Assembly: GCA_036504595.1 (NCBI GenBank)
Contig: DASXUX010000073.1
Span: 1-64,000 of the forward strand
DNA: 64,000 nucleotides
Direction: 5' to 3'
DNA from: DASXUX01 sp036504595
GTDB lineage: Bacteria > Planctomycetota > SZUA-567 > H5-PLA8
Shown: piece after piece, positions 1 to 10,000 of the stretch
How the letters are laid out: each line of letters begins with the position of its first letter
How positions within the stretch are numbered: position 1 is the first letter of the stretch
Made by a program: the position numbers and the translations under genes
The notes under the pieces: model-generated
What the model was told of the DNA's origin: nothing
Seen by the model: the letters and a program-made list of their open reading frames with translations, nothing else
Database searches by the model: none

Positions 1-1
1 C

Positions 2-790
2 TTTCGCTTTGTGGCAGAGTGCGAAAAGTTTGGCGATGCGGAGGCCGAAAGGCGCCGCGAAGAGCGCAAGGATCGCCGGATGAACGCGGAGGCGATTCTG
101 TGCGTGCCGCTGTGGCAGCAGGTTTCGGGGTTGTATCCGGATAACGAGAATGCGATGACGCCGCGAGAGCGGCTCGGGGCGATGCTGTTGCTCGTGAAGA
201 ACGCCGAGCGGCTGCTGCGGTACGAGATCAAATATTCGGGCGAACAAAAGAGCGAGATCGATGCGGCGGAAGTGCGGACGTATTTGTGGGATCCGCTGCG
301 GACGGTGTGTTTTCACTTGGGGATTTCGCAGCGGAGGTTGACGGGGTACTGCAAGGAACTCACCGGGATGTCGGCGATGGAGATGGTGGATCGGATCAAG
401 GCTGAGGGCGTGAGAGGGAAGATCAAAGAGGAATTGAGGAAGTTTATACGGCTCACCGCGGAGGACGCAGAGGACGCAGAGGAACAAATTGGGGACACAG
501 CAGACCGGGTCTTTGCGGCGTTGAAGGCATCGCGGCGGGATGGGCGGTGGCATCGGACATCCTGGGCGATGGGGCTGGGGTTCTCCTCTTACCAGAGATT
601 TTTCAGGGCGTGTTTGTTGTGCTTTGGGAAGACGCCGCATGAAGTGGAGATGGAACTGATCGAAGAAATCTTGAGCGAAGGAAAGCGGGAGACGGAGCGC
701 GTTGCGACGGGGAGCGCGGTGGCGGTGAGGAAAGGCGAGGGCGAGGAACAGCCAGGAGAGAAGCGCGAGGCGGGAGTTTCGGTGACGTAG
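2..790 (+). CDS. AraC-like DNA-binding protein, 5' end outside the window
   Basis: The frame is open to the left edge. A GTG at 11 is available, but the paralogue at 48265 has a longer N-terminus, so the true start is probably upstream of the window. Counting from 11, residues about 101-128 (LGISQRRLTGYCKELTG) and about 188-220 (GLGFSSYQRFFRACLLCFG) resemble the two helix-turn-helix units of AraC-type domains. Between them lies an acidic linker, LTAEDAEDAEEQ, written by a nonamer DNA repeat (453-485). The tail is Lys/Glu/Arg-rich. The two HTH blocks, WDPL motif and spacing match the 48265 protein, so these are lineage paralogues. The function is inferred to be DNA binding; no effector domain is visible and the target is unknown. 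Confidence 0.6.
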   Translation, partial: FRFVAECEKFGDAEAERRREERKDRRMNAEAILCVPLWQQVSGLYPDNENAMTPRERLGAMLLLVKNAERLLRYEIKYSGEQKSEIDAAEVRTYLWDPLRTVCFHLGISQRRLTGYCKELTGMSAMEMVDRIKAEGVRGKIKEELRKFIRLTAEDAEDAEEQIGDTADRVFAALKASRRDGRWHRTSWAMGLGFSSYQRFFRACLLCFGKTPHEVEMELIEEILSEGKRETERVATGSAVAVRKGEGEEQPGEKREAGVSVT

Positions 791-1167
791 AGACGACTGA
801 GGCGGGGCCAGAATGGCGTGTCGGCCGGGTTGGTGAGACTGGCGCAGGGGCGGTGTTGGGTGAGGGCGAAAAACGGGGCGCGGAATGCGGAAAATCGAGG
901 GGAAAAGGGGCAGTTGGAGGCCAGCGGCCGGGGAAGCGGGCGGGACGCCCGCACTACGGGGTGGAGGGCAGGCCGGAGGCCTGCGGTACGGGGCGTGCAC
1001 ACAGGTGCAGCGGTGGACAGAATTCGCGGGCAATCTGGCGGAGGAACTGCAGCGGGGGCGATTCAGAAGAAGGAGGCCGGGCCTGCCGCCGGACGTTTCT
1101 TTCAGGGCTTCTTGTGCCTTCGGCACACACCCGGCACGATGGCCGGGTGTGCCACCCGCGTTGTCGG

Positions 1168-1193
1168 CCGCTCCCTGACGGTCGCGGTTCTGA
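1168..1193 (-). repeat. Family D repeat (ACCGCGACCGTAAGG element), copy 1
   Basis: The minus strand reads CAGAACCGCGACCGTCAGGG followed by AGCGG. Near-identical copies lie at 20684-20709 and 41868-41893. This copy differs by one base (TCAGGG instead of TAAGGG). Confidence 0.7.
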
Positions 1194-1456
1194 TACGCAG
1201 GGTGTGTTTGGGGATACAACGAGAGGCGGTGAAGGGTCGGAAGCTGCGAGGCGTCTATCACGACGCGTGGGAGCAAGCTTGGAGTGCAGAACCTGGAGTC
1301 TGGAGTCCGGAAGGCCGCCGGCTTCTGGACTTCTGGACTTTCGACTGCTGGACCGGCAGTTGTTTAAGCTTTCTTTCCGTTTCTGCCGATCTATACTGTG
1401 GCCTAAACGATTGCAGAGTGCGGATTTCGGATTGCGGCGTGCGGGTTGAACGGCCT

Positions 1457-1541
1457 TCAACACAGAGCCACAGAGGACACAAAGAGCACAGAGAAAGACT
1501 AGAATCTGCGAACTCTGTGTTCTCTGTGCCTCTGTGTTGAA
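1457..1541. repeat. Family F nonamer inverted repeat (CACAGAGGA type)
   Basis: The left arm, TTCAACACAGAGCCACAGAG and onward, is mirrored by a right arm ending CTCTGTGCCTCTGTGTTGAA, so the transcript can fold into a long hairpin just upstream of the TPR gene. Related units are found at 34245, 41955 and 44252, and in frame inside the AraC-like genes. Confidence 0.75.
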
Positions 1542-1583
1542 AGCTGTTGCTGTTCCATCTGCAAAGGGGAAGGCTGCGTAGTG

Positions 1584-4370
1584 ATGCAAAGCACGCGAAA
1601 TCTTCTGTTGGTGAGTGGGTGCCTTCTGTTGCTCGCGGGCTGTCTGGACATTGAGCAGGCGCGCAACTCGCTGCCGTTCATGCCGCCATCGAAGTACGTC
1701 GTCGTGGGCGGGCGGCGGCTGACGCGAGCGGAAGTCGCCTATTACCAGAAGATCAAGGACCTCAGTGTCGCCACCAAAGTCAATCCGCGCGACGCGGTGG
1801 CTTACAACGCCATCGGCGAATTGTTCCAGAAGAAGGGCAACTACCAACTCTCGAAGGACCTCTACTACAAGGCTCTGGATATCGACGACACGTTGTCTGA
1901 AGCGCACCACAACCTCGCCATCATCTGCATGAACGAAATGCGGCTCAGCGAGGCCGCCGACCATCTGACTAAGGCCAAGAAGCTCAGCCCCGACGACGCG
2001 CGCATCCGCTTCCACTTGGCGCAATCGAAAATCCTGCTCGGCAAACTGGACGAAGGCGTGCGCGAGTTCGACGAAGCGATCGCGTTGGATTCGGAGTTCA
2101 CGCCGGCGTACCTCGAAAAAGCCAAGCTCTACTACAGCCTGCGCCGCTACGCTGAAGCCACGGGCATCTGCCGCACGGCGTTAACCAACGTGCCGAAGAC
2201 GGCGGTGACGGTCGCGAAAACCACTCGCGGCAATCGCGTGCTCGACAAGCTCTATCCCACCGGACAGGAACTGGACGAAGCGCCGACGTGGCGTGCCGAA
2301 GCAGCCTACGACCTGGCGCTGTGCCTGAAGGCTCAAGGCCAGCTCAACGAAGCTCTGCGCACGCTGTTGATCGCCGAAGAAGCACAGAACGGCAAGATGG
2401 ACGTGCAGTTGCTCAAAGCCCGCTTGCAGGAGTCGCTTAACGACAACACCGGCGCGGTCGCCACGCTGTCGCTGCTGAAAACCGGCTTCCCTGAAAGCGC
2501 CGAAGTCCTCAAGCGCCTCTCGAAAATCTACCAGAAGACCAACCAGACGCAGCTTGCCGCCAAGACGCGCCTGGAAGCGGCGGAACTCGATCATTCCGAC
2601 CGCGATCTGCAGGAAGAAGCCGCTCACGCCGCCGAAGGGATGAAAGACGGCGCTCGCGCGATCGCCATTTACGAACGCCTCGTGCGCATCGACCCCGAAG
2701 ACATTCGTTATCGCCGGCAGTTGGCGCGCTCGTACGACAGCGCCGGCATCCAGCGCCAGGCCGCTCTGGCTTATCAGGAAATCGTCAACCGCATGCCGGA
2801 GGACCACGCAACGCGGCGCCGTCTGGGCATGCTGATGGCCGACCTTCCGGGCTTCCAGGGGCGAGCGATTCTGCAGTTCCAGCAGGTGCTGCAGAACAAC
2901 CCGCGCGACGCCGAAGTGAACCGCCGCATGGGCGAGCTGTATTTGCAGTCGCGCAACTTCACCGAAGCTGAAAAGTACATCCGCCAGACGCTGCAATATT
3001 CCCCCAACGATCCGCTGGCTCACCAAAACCTGGCCACTCTGTACATTGGGCAGACCCGCTTTGAAGACGGCATTGGCGAGTACAAGAAAGCCCTGGCGCT
3101 CGACCCCAAGCTGGACGTCGCGCGCCTGAACCTGGCCAAAGTCCTCGCCGGAATGGGCCGCAAAGAAGAAGCGATTCTACCTCTGCGCGAGTACCTCGGC
3201 GCCAAGCCGCTCGACGAAGAAGCCCTGCGCCTGCTGGCCGGTTCGCTGCGCGATTTGGGCCGCCGCGAAGAAGCCATCAAGGAGTACGAGGCGATCACGG
3301 CGCTCAAAGCGACAGACATCGACGCCAACATGCAACTGGCCGTGCTGCAAAAAGATTTGGGCAAGACGCGCGCCGCCGCCGGCATCTACGAATCCATTCT
3401 GGAACGCGCGCCGTCCAATCTGGAAGCTCTGCGCGAAGCCGGACGCCTGTATGTCGATTTGGATATGCCCCTGCGAGCGGTCTTCTGCTGGCAGCGCGTG
3501 CTGGGCCTGAAGCCCGGCGATCCCGAAGGCCAGCGCCGCCTGGCGGAAGTCTACAAGAAGATCGGCGCCGAAGACGCGGCTTTGGCGAGCTACGAGAATC
3601 TGGCGAAATCCGGCGACGCCGACGCCTGGAAGAGACTCGCGACCCTGCACCTCCAGCGCAATGAAAAGGAGAAGGCCTGCCAGGATTATCGCGAGGCGAT
3701 CAAGATCAAGGCGCAGGATTTGGAATCGCGCCGCGCGCTGACGCAGTTGCTGCAGGAAATCGCGGTGGCGCCGGCCTCCAGCAAGGACGCCGGCACCACT
3801 CCGGCCGGCAGGGACGCCAGCGCTACTCCGGCCGAAGCGCACGAAGAAGCGGTCAAAGAAGCGATTGCGCTCTACCAGGACATCATGCAGCTCGACCCGA
3901 CGGACATCGCCAGCCGCTTGAACCTGGCGAACCTGCTGAGCGAAAGCAACCGCCTGGCTGAAGCGCAGGAAATGTACGATGCGATTCTGGAAGCTCGGCC
4001 GAAGCACCCTGGCGCGCTGATCGGCATGGGCGTGATCTGGCGCAAACGCGGCCGCTACGAGAAGGCGCTGGATTCCTACCACCTGGCTCTGGAAAAAGAA
4101 GCCGAATGGAAGAAGACTCCGCCCGCCGAACCCAGCGCCGCGGACGGAGACTTGAAGGCGAAGTGGCGCATCGCACATTTCAATATCGCGCTGATTTACG
4201 ACTTCTATCTGTACGACCGCGTCAAGGCGCAGCTCCATTACGACCGCTTCATTGAACTCGGCGGCAATCCGAACAAGTTGCCCGAAGACACGCGCCCGCC
4301 GGGCGCTCGTCCGAAGGTGACCGCGGCGCAGAATCCCGGTTCAACGATGAAGGAGACTTCCGCAAAGTAG
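1584..4370 (+). CDS. TPR-repeat outer-surface lipoprotein
   Basis: The protein has 928 residues from ATG 1584; the GTG at 1581 is an alternative, and GGGGAAGG upstream fits ATG 1584. The N-terminus is a lipoprotein signal with lipobox LLAGC, so the mature protein should be lipid-anchored outside the cytoplasm. The rest is at least a dozen degenerate 34-residue TPR motifs (for example AYNAIGELFQKKGNYQLSKD), a scaffold for protein-protein contacts. At about residues 727-750 the TPR register is interrupted by a Pro/Ala/Gly/Thr insert (APASSKDAGTTPAGRDA) made by the family A repeat. A specific partner cannot be named. The following discoidin gene is separated by a heptad hairpin, so co-transcription is uncertain. 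Confidence 0.85.
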   Translation: MQSTRNLLLVSGCLLLLAGCLDIEQARNSLPFMPPSKYVVVGGRRLTRAEVAYYQKIKDLSVATKVNPRDAVAYNAIGELFQKKGNYQLSKDLYYKALDIDDTLSEAHHNLAIICMNEMRLSEAADHLTKAKKLSPDDARIRFHLAQSKILLGKLDEGVREFDEAIALDSEFTPAYLEKAKLYYSLRRYAEATGICRTALTNVPKTAVTVAKTTRGNRVLDKLYPTGQELDEAPTWRAEAAYDLALCLKAQGQLNEALRTLLIAEEAQNGKMDVQLLKARLQESLNDNTGAVATLSLLKTGFPESAEVLKRLSKIYQKTNQTQLAAKTRLEAAELDHSDRDLQEEAAHAAEGMKDGARAIAIYERLVRIDPEDIRYRRQLARSYDSAGIQRQAALAYQEIVNRMPEDHATRRRLGMLMADLPGFQGRAILQFQQVLQNNPRDAEVNRRMGELYLQSRNFTEAEKYIRQTLQYSPNDPLAHQNLATLYIGQTRFEDGIGEYKKALALDPKLDVARLNLAKVLAGMGRKEEAILPLREYLGAKPLDEEALRLLAGSLRDLGRREEAIKEYEAITALKATDIDANMQLAVLQKDLGKTRAAAGIYESILERAPSNLEALREAGRLYVDLDMPLRAVFCWQRVLGLKPGDPEGQRRLAEVYKKIGAEDAALASYENLAKSGDADAWKRLATLHLQRNEKEKACQDYREAIKIKAQDLESRRALTQLLQEIAVAPASSKDAGTTPAGRDASATPAEAHEEAVKEAIALYQDIMQLDPTDIASRLNLANLLSESNRLAEAQEMYDAILEARPKHPGALIGMGVIWRKRGRYEKALDSYHLALEKEAEWKKTPPAEPSAADGDLKAKWRIAHFNIALIYDFYLYDRVKAQLHYDRFIELGGNPNKLPEDTRPPGARPKVTAAQNPGSTMKETSAK
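3765..3832 (+). repeat. Family A palindromic repeat, in frame in the TPR lipoprotein
   Basis: One and a half units containing GCCGGCCTCC and CCGGCCGGCAGGGACGCC translate as APASSKDAGTTPAGRDASAT, with no break in the TPR reading frame. Confidence 0.8.
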
Positions 4371-4385
4371 GGGCGAACGGAAATT

Positions 4386-4472
4386 GTCATTAGTCATTGG
4401 TCATTGGTCATTGGTCATTAAGGGACCCCTCATCGTCGTGCTGTTAATGACCATTGACTAATGACCAATGAC
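4386..4472. repeat. Heptad inverted repeat (TTGGTCA type)
   Basis: About five heptamers related to TCATTGG (4386-4420), a loop of about 25 bases, then reverse-complement heptamers (4445-4472). A second hairpin of the same unit at 5251-5327 brackets the next gene. TTGGTCA equals the STRR2 heptamer known from heterocystous cyanobacteria. It could act as a transcript-end hairpin. Confidence 0.85.
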
Positions 4473-4486
4473 CGCTGGAAGTGCCG

Positions 4487-5212
4487 ATGAACGCAGAGCA
4501 GGTCACGCAGAACGGAAGTGCCGGCCCTCGAATCTACGTCGCTCAGCCCACCGGCAAAGAACCCCGCCGAGCGCTGCGCGTTTTCGTGACGGGGTTCGCG
4601 GCGCTGAGCGGATTTTATCTGGTGCCGATTCTGACGCCGTCGCTCGATTCGCTCCCCACCGCGCGAAAATACGTGAAGCCCGTCTACAAGCCGATCAAGC
4701 CGCCGCCGAAAACGGAGCTGCCTGCCGCGGCGAAAGTGTCGCTCAATTACGCTCTGGCCGCTAACGGCGCGACGGCCGTGGGCGGTTCGGAACCCGGACA
4801 GCTTATCGACGGGAACGACACGAACTACACCAGCGGCAGCGGCTACGCGATGACGCAGTGGCGCACCGATCCGCCGCCGGCGTTCATCATTACGCTTAAA
4901 GAACCCACCACGATCGACTGCATCCGCATTCTGCTCTGGGACCGCTCCGAAGACCGGTTTTACCGATACAAGTTGGAGGTCCGCGCCGACACGACGTCGC
5001 CGCAGTGGACGATGGTCGCCGACCGTTCCGGTCCCAACGAGCAGTGCCGAAGCTGGCAGAAGATTCAGTTTCCCGCGCGCGCCGTGCAGCAGATTCGTCT
5101 GACCGGCACATATAATAGCGCCAACGCCGGCTTTCATGTCGTGGAGGTGCAGGCTTACAACGGAGTCCCGCCCGATGTCAAAGTTGCGCCGGTTGAATCG
5201 CTGGACTTTTGA
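4487..5212 (+). CDS. Membrane-anchored F5/8 type C (discoidin) domain protein
   Basis: The protein has 241 residues from ATG 4487; GTG 4481 lies two codons upstream. A hydrophobic segment at about residues 25-44 (VFVTGFAALSGFYLVPIL) probably anchors it. A Pro/Lys-rich linker follows, and then residues about 80-240 form a discoidin-like beta-sandwich: LIDGNDTNYTSG, FIITLKEPTTIDCIRILLWD, YKLEVRAD, QQIRLTGTYNSANAGFHVVE. Such domains bind carbohydrates or other surface ligands. No catalytic domain is present. The gene is isolated between two TTGGTCA hairpins, so it looks like a single-gene unit. Confidence 0.8.
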   Translation: MNAEQVTQNGSAGPRIYVAQPTGKEPRRALRVFVTGFAALSGFYLVPILTPSLDSLPTARKYVKPVYKPIKPPPKTELPAAAKVSLNYALAANGATAVGGSEPGQLIDGNDTNYTSGSGYAMTQWRTDPPPAFIITLKEPTTIDCIRILLWDRSEDRFYRYKLEVRADTTSPQWTMVADRSGPNEQCRSWQKIQFPARAVQQIRLTGTYNSANAGFHVVEVQAYNGVPPDVKVAPVESLDF

Positions 5213-5250
5213 TTACCGGGAGTAGAATCGCTATCGGAAATGGAAACAGG

Positions 5251-5327
5251 GTCATTGGTCATTGGTCATTGGTCATTAACAGCAACGGACTACGAGAGCC
5301 AATGACTAATGACTAATGACCAATGAC
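5251..5327. repeat. Heptad inverted repeat (TTGGTCA type), second copy
   Basis: Arms at 5251-5279 and 5300-5327 with a loop of about 20 bases. The unit matches the hairpin at 4386-4472 on the other side of the discoidin gene. The end of its right arm supplies an ATG at 5323 that is probably not used by the zinc-ribbon gene. Confidence 0.85.
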
Positions 5328-5337
5328 GGAGTTCAAA

Positions 5338-5649
5338 ATGCCCACGTACGTCTACCGAGCCGTTCTGAAGCCCCACGAGAAGCGTCCGTGCGAAGTTTGC
5401 GGCGGCAAGGATTTTGAGATCGTTCAGCGCATGGCCGACGACGCGCTGAGCCAGTGCCCCAAATGCGGCGGCGAAGTCCAGCGCGTGATCACGCTCCCGG
5501 GCCTCAGCGGCGCCGGCAAAGTCAAAAAGCCCAGCGAGTCATCGATGGCCCAAGCCGGCTTCACTCAATACAAGCGCTGCGGAAAAGGCTATTACGAAAA
5601 GAGCTTCGGCCAGGGACCGACCAGTCTCGGAGGAGAAAACCCGCTCTGA
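5338..5649 (+). CDS. FmdB-family zinc ribbon protein
   Basis: The protein has 103 residues. The start at 5338 was chosen because it gives the family N-terminus MPTYVYR and has GGAG six bases upstream; the ATG at 5323 lies in a repeat arm. Two Cys pairs, C18-x2-C21 and C40-x2-C43, form a single zinc ribbon followed by the typical EVQRVITLPGLSG segment. The spacing before the first pair is a little longer than in usual FmdB proteins. Members are small cytosolic zinc-binding regulators of uncertain role. The C-terminal half (FTQYKRCGKGYYEKSFGQGP) is typical of family members from this type of bacterium. Confidence 0.8.
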   Translation: MPTYVYRAVLKPHEKRPCEVCGGKDFEIVQRMADDALSQCPKCGGEVQRVITLPGLSGAGKVKKPSESSMAQAGFTQYKRCGKGYYEKSFGQGPTSLGGENPL

Positions 5650-5757
5650 ATTAAAAATTAAAAATGCAAAATTATAAATCAAATGATGAAACTGACAGCA
5701 CTCTCGATTTCTGAGTCCCCATTTTTAATTTTTACTTTTTAATTTTGAATTTCAACA
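5650..5757. repeat. Heptad inverted repeat (ATTAAAA type) between convergent genes
   Basis: The left arm is AATTAAAAATTAAAAATGC and the right arm TTTTTAATTTTTAC and onward. The right arm overlaps the 3' end of the minus-strand hydrolase and supplies its last residues and TAA stop. A long AT-rich hairpin between two convergent genes could end transcripts from both sides. Confidence 0.8.
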
Positions 5758-6977
5758 TGTTCCGTACTCACTACCAGCCCCCGCTCATCGCTCAGATTCA
5801 TGTAGTAGACTTTTGCGTCGGATGGGATCGTGGCGATCGCGCGCTTGCCGTCTTCGGTCAGCTTCGCCGGAACGCTCTCCCATTTGCGCTTCTGCCACTC
5901 GCCAACGTCCTTGGTGAAGCACAGCTCGGCATGCGTGATTTTCGCGTCGCCGGACACGTTGACGACGTAGTCGAAGCCCGTCTTCGCCGCCTTGGTGATC
6001 TTCGCCAGCGGCTTGCCATCGCGCAGCAGGCTGTCGGCGAACGCCAGAATTTCCGGCGGGTTCTCCCCCGCCCCGCCATGCCCGTGCGGCATGCGGATTT
6101 TGAGGCATAGCGTCCGCTCGCCTTTCGTGCAGCGATAGGATTTCTGCAGCGAATCCATCGGGTACGCGAAATCATTCGTCCCCGTGACCCACAGGATTGG
6201 CGCGGTCGCGTCCTGCAAATAGACGGATGGATCCCACAGCTTCAGCCAGCGCTCGCCCTTCGCGCCCATGCCCTTGATCGCCGGCGCCCACGTGGAATTG
6301 TCGCCCAAGAAACCGCAACCGTAGACCGGAACCGCGAATTTCAGCCGCGTGTCGAGCCCCGCGACAATGCACGTCAAGTACCCGCCCCACGAAATCCCCG
6401 TCACGCCGATGCGCTCCGCATCGACCTCGGGCAGCGACCGCAGCAGCGAATTCGCGATGATGGCCGCGCTCGCCGCGTGATACGTCCAGTGTTCCGGCCC
6501 CGGCTTGTCCATCTGGTCGAACCCGCCCCACCCCGGCGGCCCGCCGTCGGGAATGCGCTCCCACTGGTTGGAGAACTTCGAATTCGGAGTCTTCCCGCGC
6601 GGAATGCAGCCGCAGGTATCCATCGAAATCGCCGCATACCCGCGCTTGTTCCAAAGCTGCACCCAAGTCTCAAACGCGGTCCCGCCCCCGCCGTGAATCA
6701 AAACGATCCCGGGCACTTTCTTCCCCGCCGGGGTAGCGCCGGCCTCCGTGCCGGCCGGCACGCCATAGTACGCAAACACCCGCGTCGGCTTCCCATTCAG
6801 CGGCGCGCCTTCATAGTAGACCGCCTTCACGCCCGGCTTCTCCAGATCCGGAGCCGGAAACGTCCGCGGCGTCTTCAGCCATGCGTCTTCGAGTTTCATC
6901 TTGGTGAAGGCATCCTCCGCGAAGGCGCACTGCAGTGCAACAAAGAGCGCGCACGAAATGCCGATTCCTCTACGCAT
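5739..6977 (-). CDS. Exported alpha/beta hydrolase (acetyl-xylan-esterase/dienelactone-hydrolase-like)
   Basis: The protein has 412 residues. The ATG at 6977 follows AGGAGGAATAGGAG. An N-terminal signal peptide (MRRGIGISCALFVALQCAFA) implies export. The fold is visible as the oxyanion strand GIVLIHGGGG (about 90-99), the nucleophile elbow GISWGG with Ser196, Asp269 in GTNDF and His298/His300 in MPHGHGG. Esterase or deacetylase action on glycans is the likely role, fitting the polysaccharide genes downstream, but the substrate is not readable. Residues 73-85 (VPAGTEAGATPAG) are a family A insert just before the first core strand. The last residues and stop lie in a heptad repeat arm. Confidence 0.82.
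   Translation of the reverse strand: MRRGIGISCALFVALQCAFAEDAFTKMKLEDAWLKTPRTFPAPDLEKPGVKAVYYEGAPLNGKPTRVFAYYGVPAGTEAGATPAGKKVPGIVLIHGGGGTAFETWVQLWNKRGYAAISMDTCGCIPRGKTPNSKFSNQWERIPDGGPPGWGGFDQMDKPGPEHWTYHAASAAIIANSLLRSLPEVDAERIGVTGISWGGYLTCIVAGLDTRLKFAVPVYGCGFLGDNSTWAPAIKGMGAKGERWLKLWDPSVYLQDATAPILWVTGTNDFAYPMDSLQKSYRCTKGERTLCLKIRMPHGHGGAGENPPEILAFADSLLRDGKPLAKITKAAKTGFDYVVNVSGDAKITHAELCFTKDVGEWQKRKWESVPAKLTEDGKRAIATIPSDAKVYYMNLSDERGLVVSTEHVEIQN
6727..6762 (-). repeat. Family A palindromic repeat, in frame in the hydrolase
   Basis: GTAGCGCCGGCCTCCGTGCC on the plus strand, read in the TEAG orientation by the minus-strand hydrolase as PAGTEAGATPAG. Confidence 0.8.
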
Positions 6978-7025
6978 TCTCCTATTCCTCCTCTGCGGCC
7001 GTTCTCCGCGTCTCTGCGGTGAAAA

Positions 7026-10000
7026 TCACACCATCTCCACCCCGAAGACCGCCTTCTCCCCATCCACCTCGACATCGAGCGTCTTCCATCCGCCCGGCAA
7101 CTCGCCAACCTTCAGCTCCGTCGCCAGAGTCTCCCCGCAAACATACGCGCTGAACTTCCGCGCGACGGCCTCCAGTTTCTCACTCCCCTTGAGTGCCAGC
7201 TTGACACGCTGCTCGAACTTCAGATTCAAATCGCTGCGCCAGCCGTTCACGCGGTTGACCAGTTCGCGCGCCACGCCTTCCTCCAAAAGCTCCGGCGTAA
7301 GCTGCGTATCGAGCACCACCACCACGCTGCCGCCGCTCGCCGCCGCATAACCTTCCTTGGCCTTCAGCGAGACTTCCACTTCGTCCGGCGTAAGCTCGAC
7401 GCTCTTGCCGCCATCCAACCCGAGCTTCGCCTTGCCGGCACTCGACAGTTCCGCGCGCAGTGTCGCCACATCCGCCTTTGCTAGCGCGCTCTTGATCAGT
7501 GGCACCAGTTCCCGATGCTTCGCGCCAATCGCCTTGAAGTTCGGCTTCAGTTCGTAGTTCACAAACTTGTCCGCCTGATGCGCGATCTCGATCGCCTTCA
7601 CGTTCAGCTCATCGAGCAACACCTGCTCATGCTTGCGCACGATGGTGGGGCCGGCGTCCCTGCCGGCCGGCGCGGAGGCCGGCACCACCAGCACGACCAC
7701 AACCTTGCTCAGCGGCTGCCGCGTCTTCAGCTTTGCCCCCGCGCGAGCCGCTCGGCCCAAGCTCGCCACTTCGCGCACCAAAGCGAACTCGGATGATAGC
7801 TCCGTGTCGATCATCGCCTCTTCAGCCTGCGGATAGCTGCGCAGATGCACGCTCTCGGGCATATTGAATTTTCCTGACGCACGCTGCGAAGCCGTCAGGT
7901 TCTGGTAGATCTCTTCGGCCATAAACGGCACAAACGGCGCAGCCAACTCCGCGACGGTGTTCAGGCACGTGTACAGCGTCCAGTACGCCGCCAGTTTCTC
8001 AACATCGTGCTGACTGCTGTGGTCCGCCGTCTGCCAGCTCGACCAGAAGCGGTCGCGCGAGCGCCGCACGTACCAGTTCGACAGCGCGTCCACGAAACCG
8101 CTCAGCGCCTGAGCCGCATCGTAGATGTCGTAATCGTCCAGGCAGCGCCGCACTTCGCGAGTCGTCGTCTGCAATTCCGACACGATCCAGCGATCGAGCA
8201 GCGTCAACGCTCCGGATCGCGACGCCAAGGCCGCCATCGTCTTCACGTCCGGCTCGAATCCGTCGATGTTCGCATAGATCACGAAGAAGGAGTACACGTT
8301 CCGCAGCTTGATCAGAAATTCCTTCTGAGCCTCCCGCACCGCCGGCCGCGAGAACCGCGCGCTCGTCCACGGATTGGTCCCCGAATAGAAGAACCAGCGC
8401 AGAGCGTCCGCACCTTCTTCGTTCAAGATGAGATTCGGGTCCAGGTAATTCCCCTTGGACTTGCTCATCTTCTCGCCTTTTTCGTCGCACACGTGGCCAA
8501 GGACGAGGCAGGTCTTGTACGGCAGGGGGTATTCGGCTTTCTTGCCCGAGGTCGCCTCAAAGCTGGCTTTCAGCACCGTGCTCTCCGCGAGCAGTGAATA
8601 GAACCACCCGCGCGTCTGGTCGATTGCTTCGCTGATGAAATCCGCCGGGAACGCGAGGTTGAACTTCTCCTTCGACCCCGGCACGTGCGGATAGCCCCAT
8701 TGAGCGAACGGCATGGCCCCACTGTCGTACCAGCAGTCGATGACTTCGCTGGTGCGCTTCATGTCCTTGCCGCACTTGCTGCACGCAAACATCGCCGCGT
8801 CGATCCACGGCTTGTGCACGCGCAAGTGGTCGTTCAGCGTCGGATCTTTCTGCTTGGCAATGTCGAACGCGTCCAGCCCCTTCGCGCCCGGCTTCGATTT
8901 CAGCTCCTCGAACGATCCGACCGCCTCTTGGTTGCCGCACTCGCACACCCACACATTCAGTGGCGTGCCCCAGTAGCGTTCGCGCGACAGAGCCCAGTCG
9001 ATGTTGCTCTCCAGAAAGCTCCCGAAGCGCCCTTCCTTGATGTGCTCCGGATGCCAGTTGATCGACTTGTTGTTCTCAATCATGTGCTGAACTTCGCGCG
9101 TGGTCCGGATGAACCACCCGCCGCGAGCAAAATAGATCAGAGGACTGTCGCAGCGCCAGCAGAACGGATAGTCGTGCTTGTACCCTTCGCGCTTCAGCAA
9201 AAGACCGCGCGCCTTCAGGTCCTTGATGATTTCCGGATCCGCGGCCTTCACAAACTTCCCCGTATACGGCCCGCAACCTTCGATGAATTTCCCCGCCGTG
9301 CCGACAAGCTGGATCACCGGAAGCCCTTCGCGCTGCCCCAAAGCGTAATCGTCCGCGCCATACGCCGGTGCCATGTGGACAATGCCCGATCCCGTATCCA
9401 GCGTCACAAAATCCGCCGGATACACATGCCACACCGCCACCTGTTCCTTCTCGCTGAATTTCGACTTCGGCGCGTAATCGAACAACGGCTGGTACGCGCG
9501 CCCGACCAGAGCACTCCCCATCTCCGTCTTCACCACTTCGTACTTCATCTTGCCGAGCACCTGCTTGACCAAGGCACTGGCCATGATCAGCGTCTCTTCA
9601 CCCAACTTCACGTAGCTGTATTCCGTGTCGGCCTTCACCGCTAACCCGGCGTTGCTCGGCAGCGTCCAGGGCGTCGTCGTCCAGGCCAGGAAACTGGTCT
9701 TGTTCTGTTCCCAATTCACATCGCGAAACGTCACGAACACCGACGGGTCTTCGACCTCCTGGTAGCCCTGTCCGACCTCATGACTGGACAACGCCGTCTG
9801 GCAATGCGGACACCACGGCAGAATCTTGTGCCCGCGATACAGCAGGTTCTGCGCGTGGAGCTGCTTCAGCGACCACCACACGCTCTCTACGTAGCTCTGG
9901 TGATAGGTGACGTACGCGTCCTTCAGGTCGATCCAGAAACCGATCTTTTCAGTCAGGCTTTCCCAATCGGTCGTGTAGCGGAACACCGAGTCCATGCACT

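Larger units (their letters stand above)
791..1583. other. Repeat-rich intergenic region without a convincing gene
   Basis: About 790 bases separate the AraC-like gene from the TPR gene. Overlapping open frames exist on both strands but are built of repeats and show no domain. From left to right it holds GCGGGACGCCCGC and AGGCCGGAGGCCT palindromes (about 938-990), a GGGTGTGCCAC element (about 1125-1158), an ACCGCGACC element (1168-1193), a TCTGGA-type heptad run (about 1286-1345) and a CACAGAG inverted repeat (1457-1541). The likely ribosome site of the next gene, GGGGAAGG, lies near 1566. Confidence 0.6.

Noticed and set aside
818..2024. Open frames in the 791-1583 gap, both strands
   Set aside because: They consist of repeat elements, overlap each other on opposite strands, and show no domain or ribosome site.
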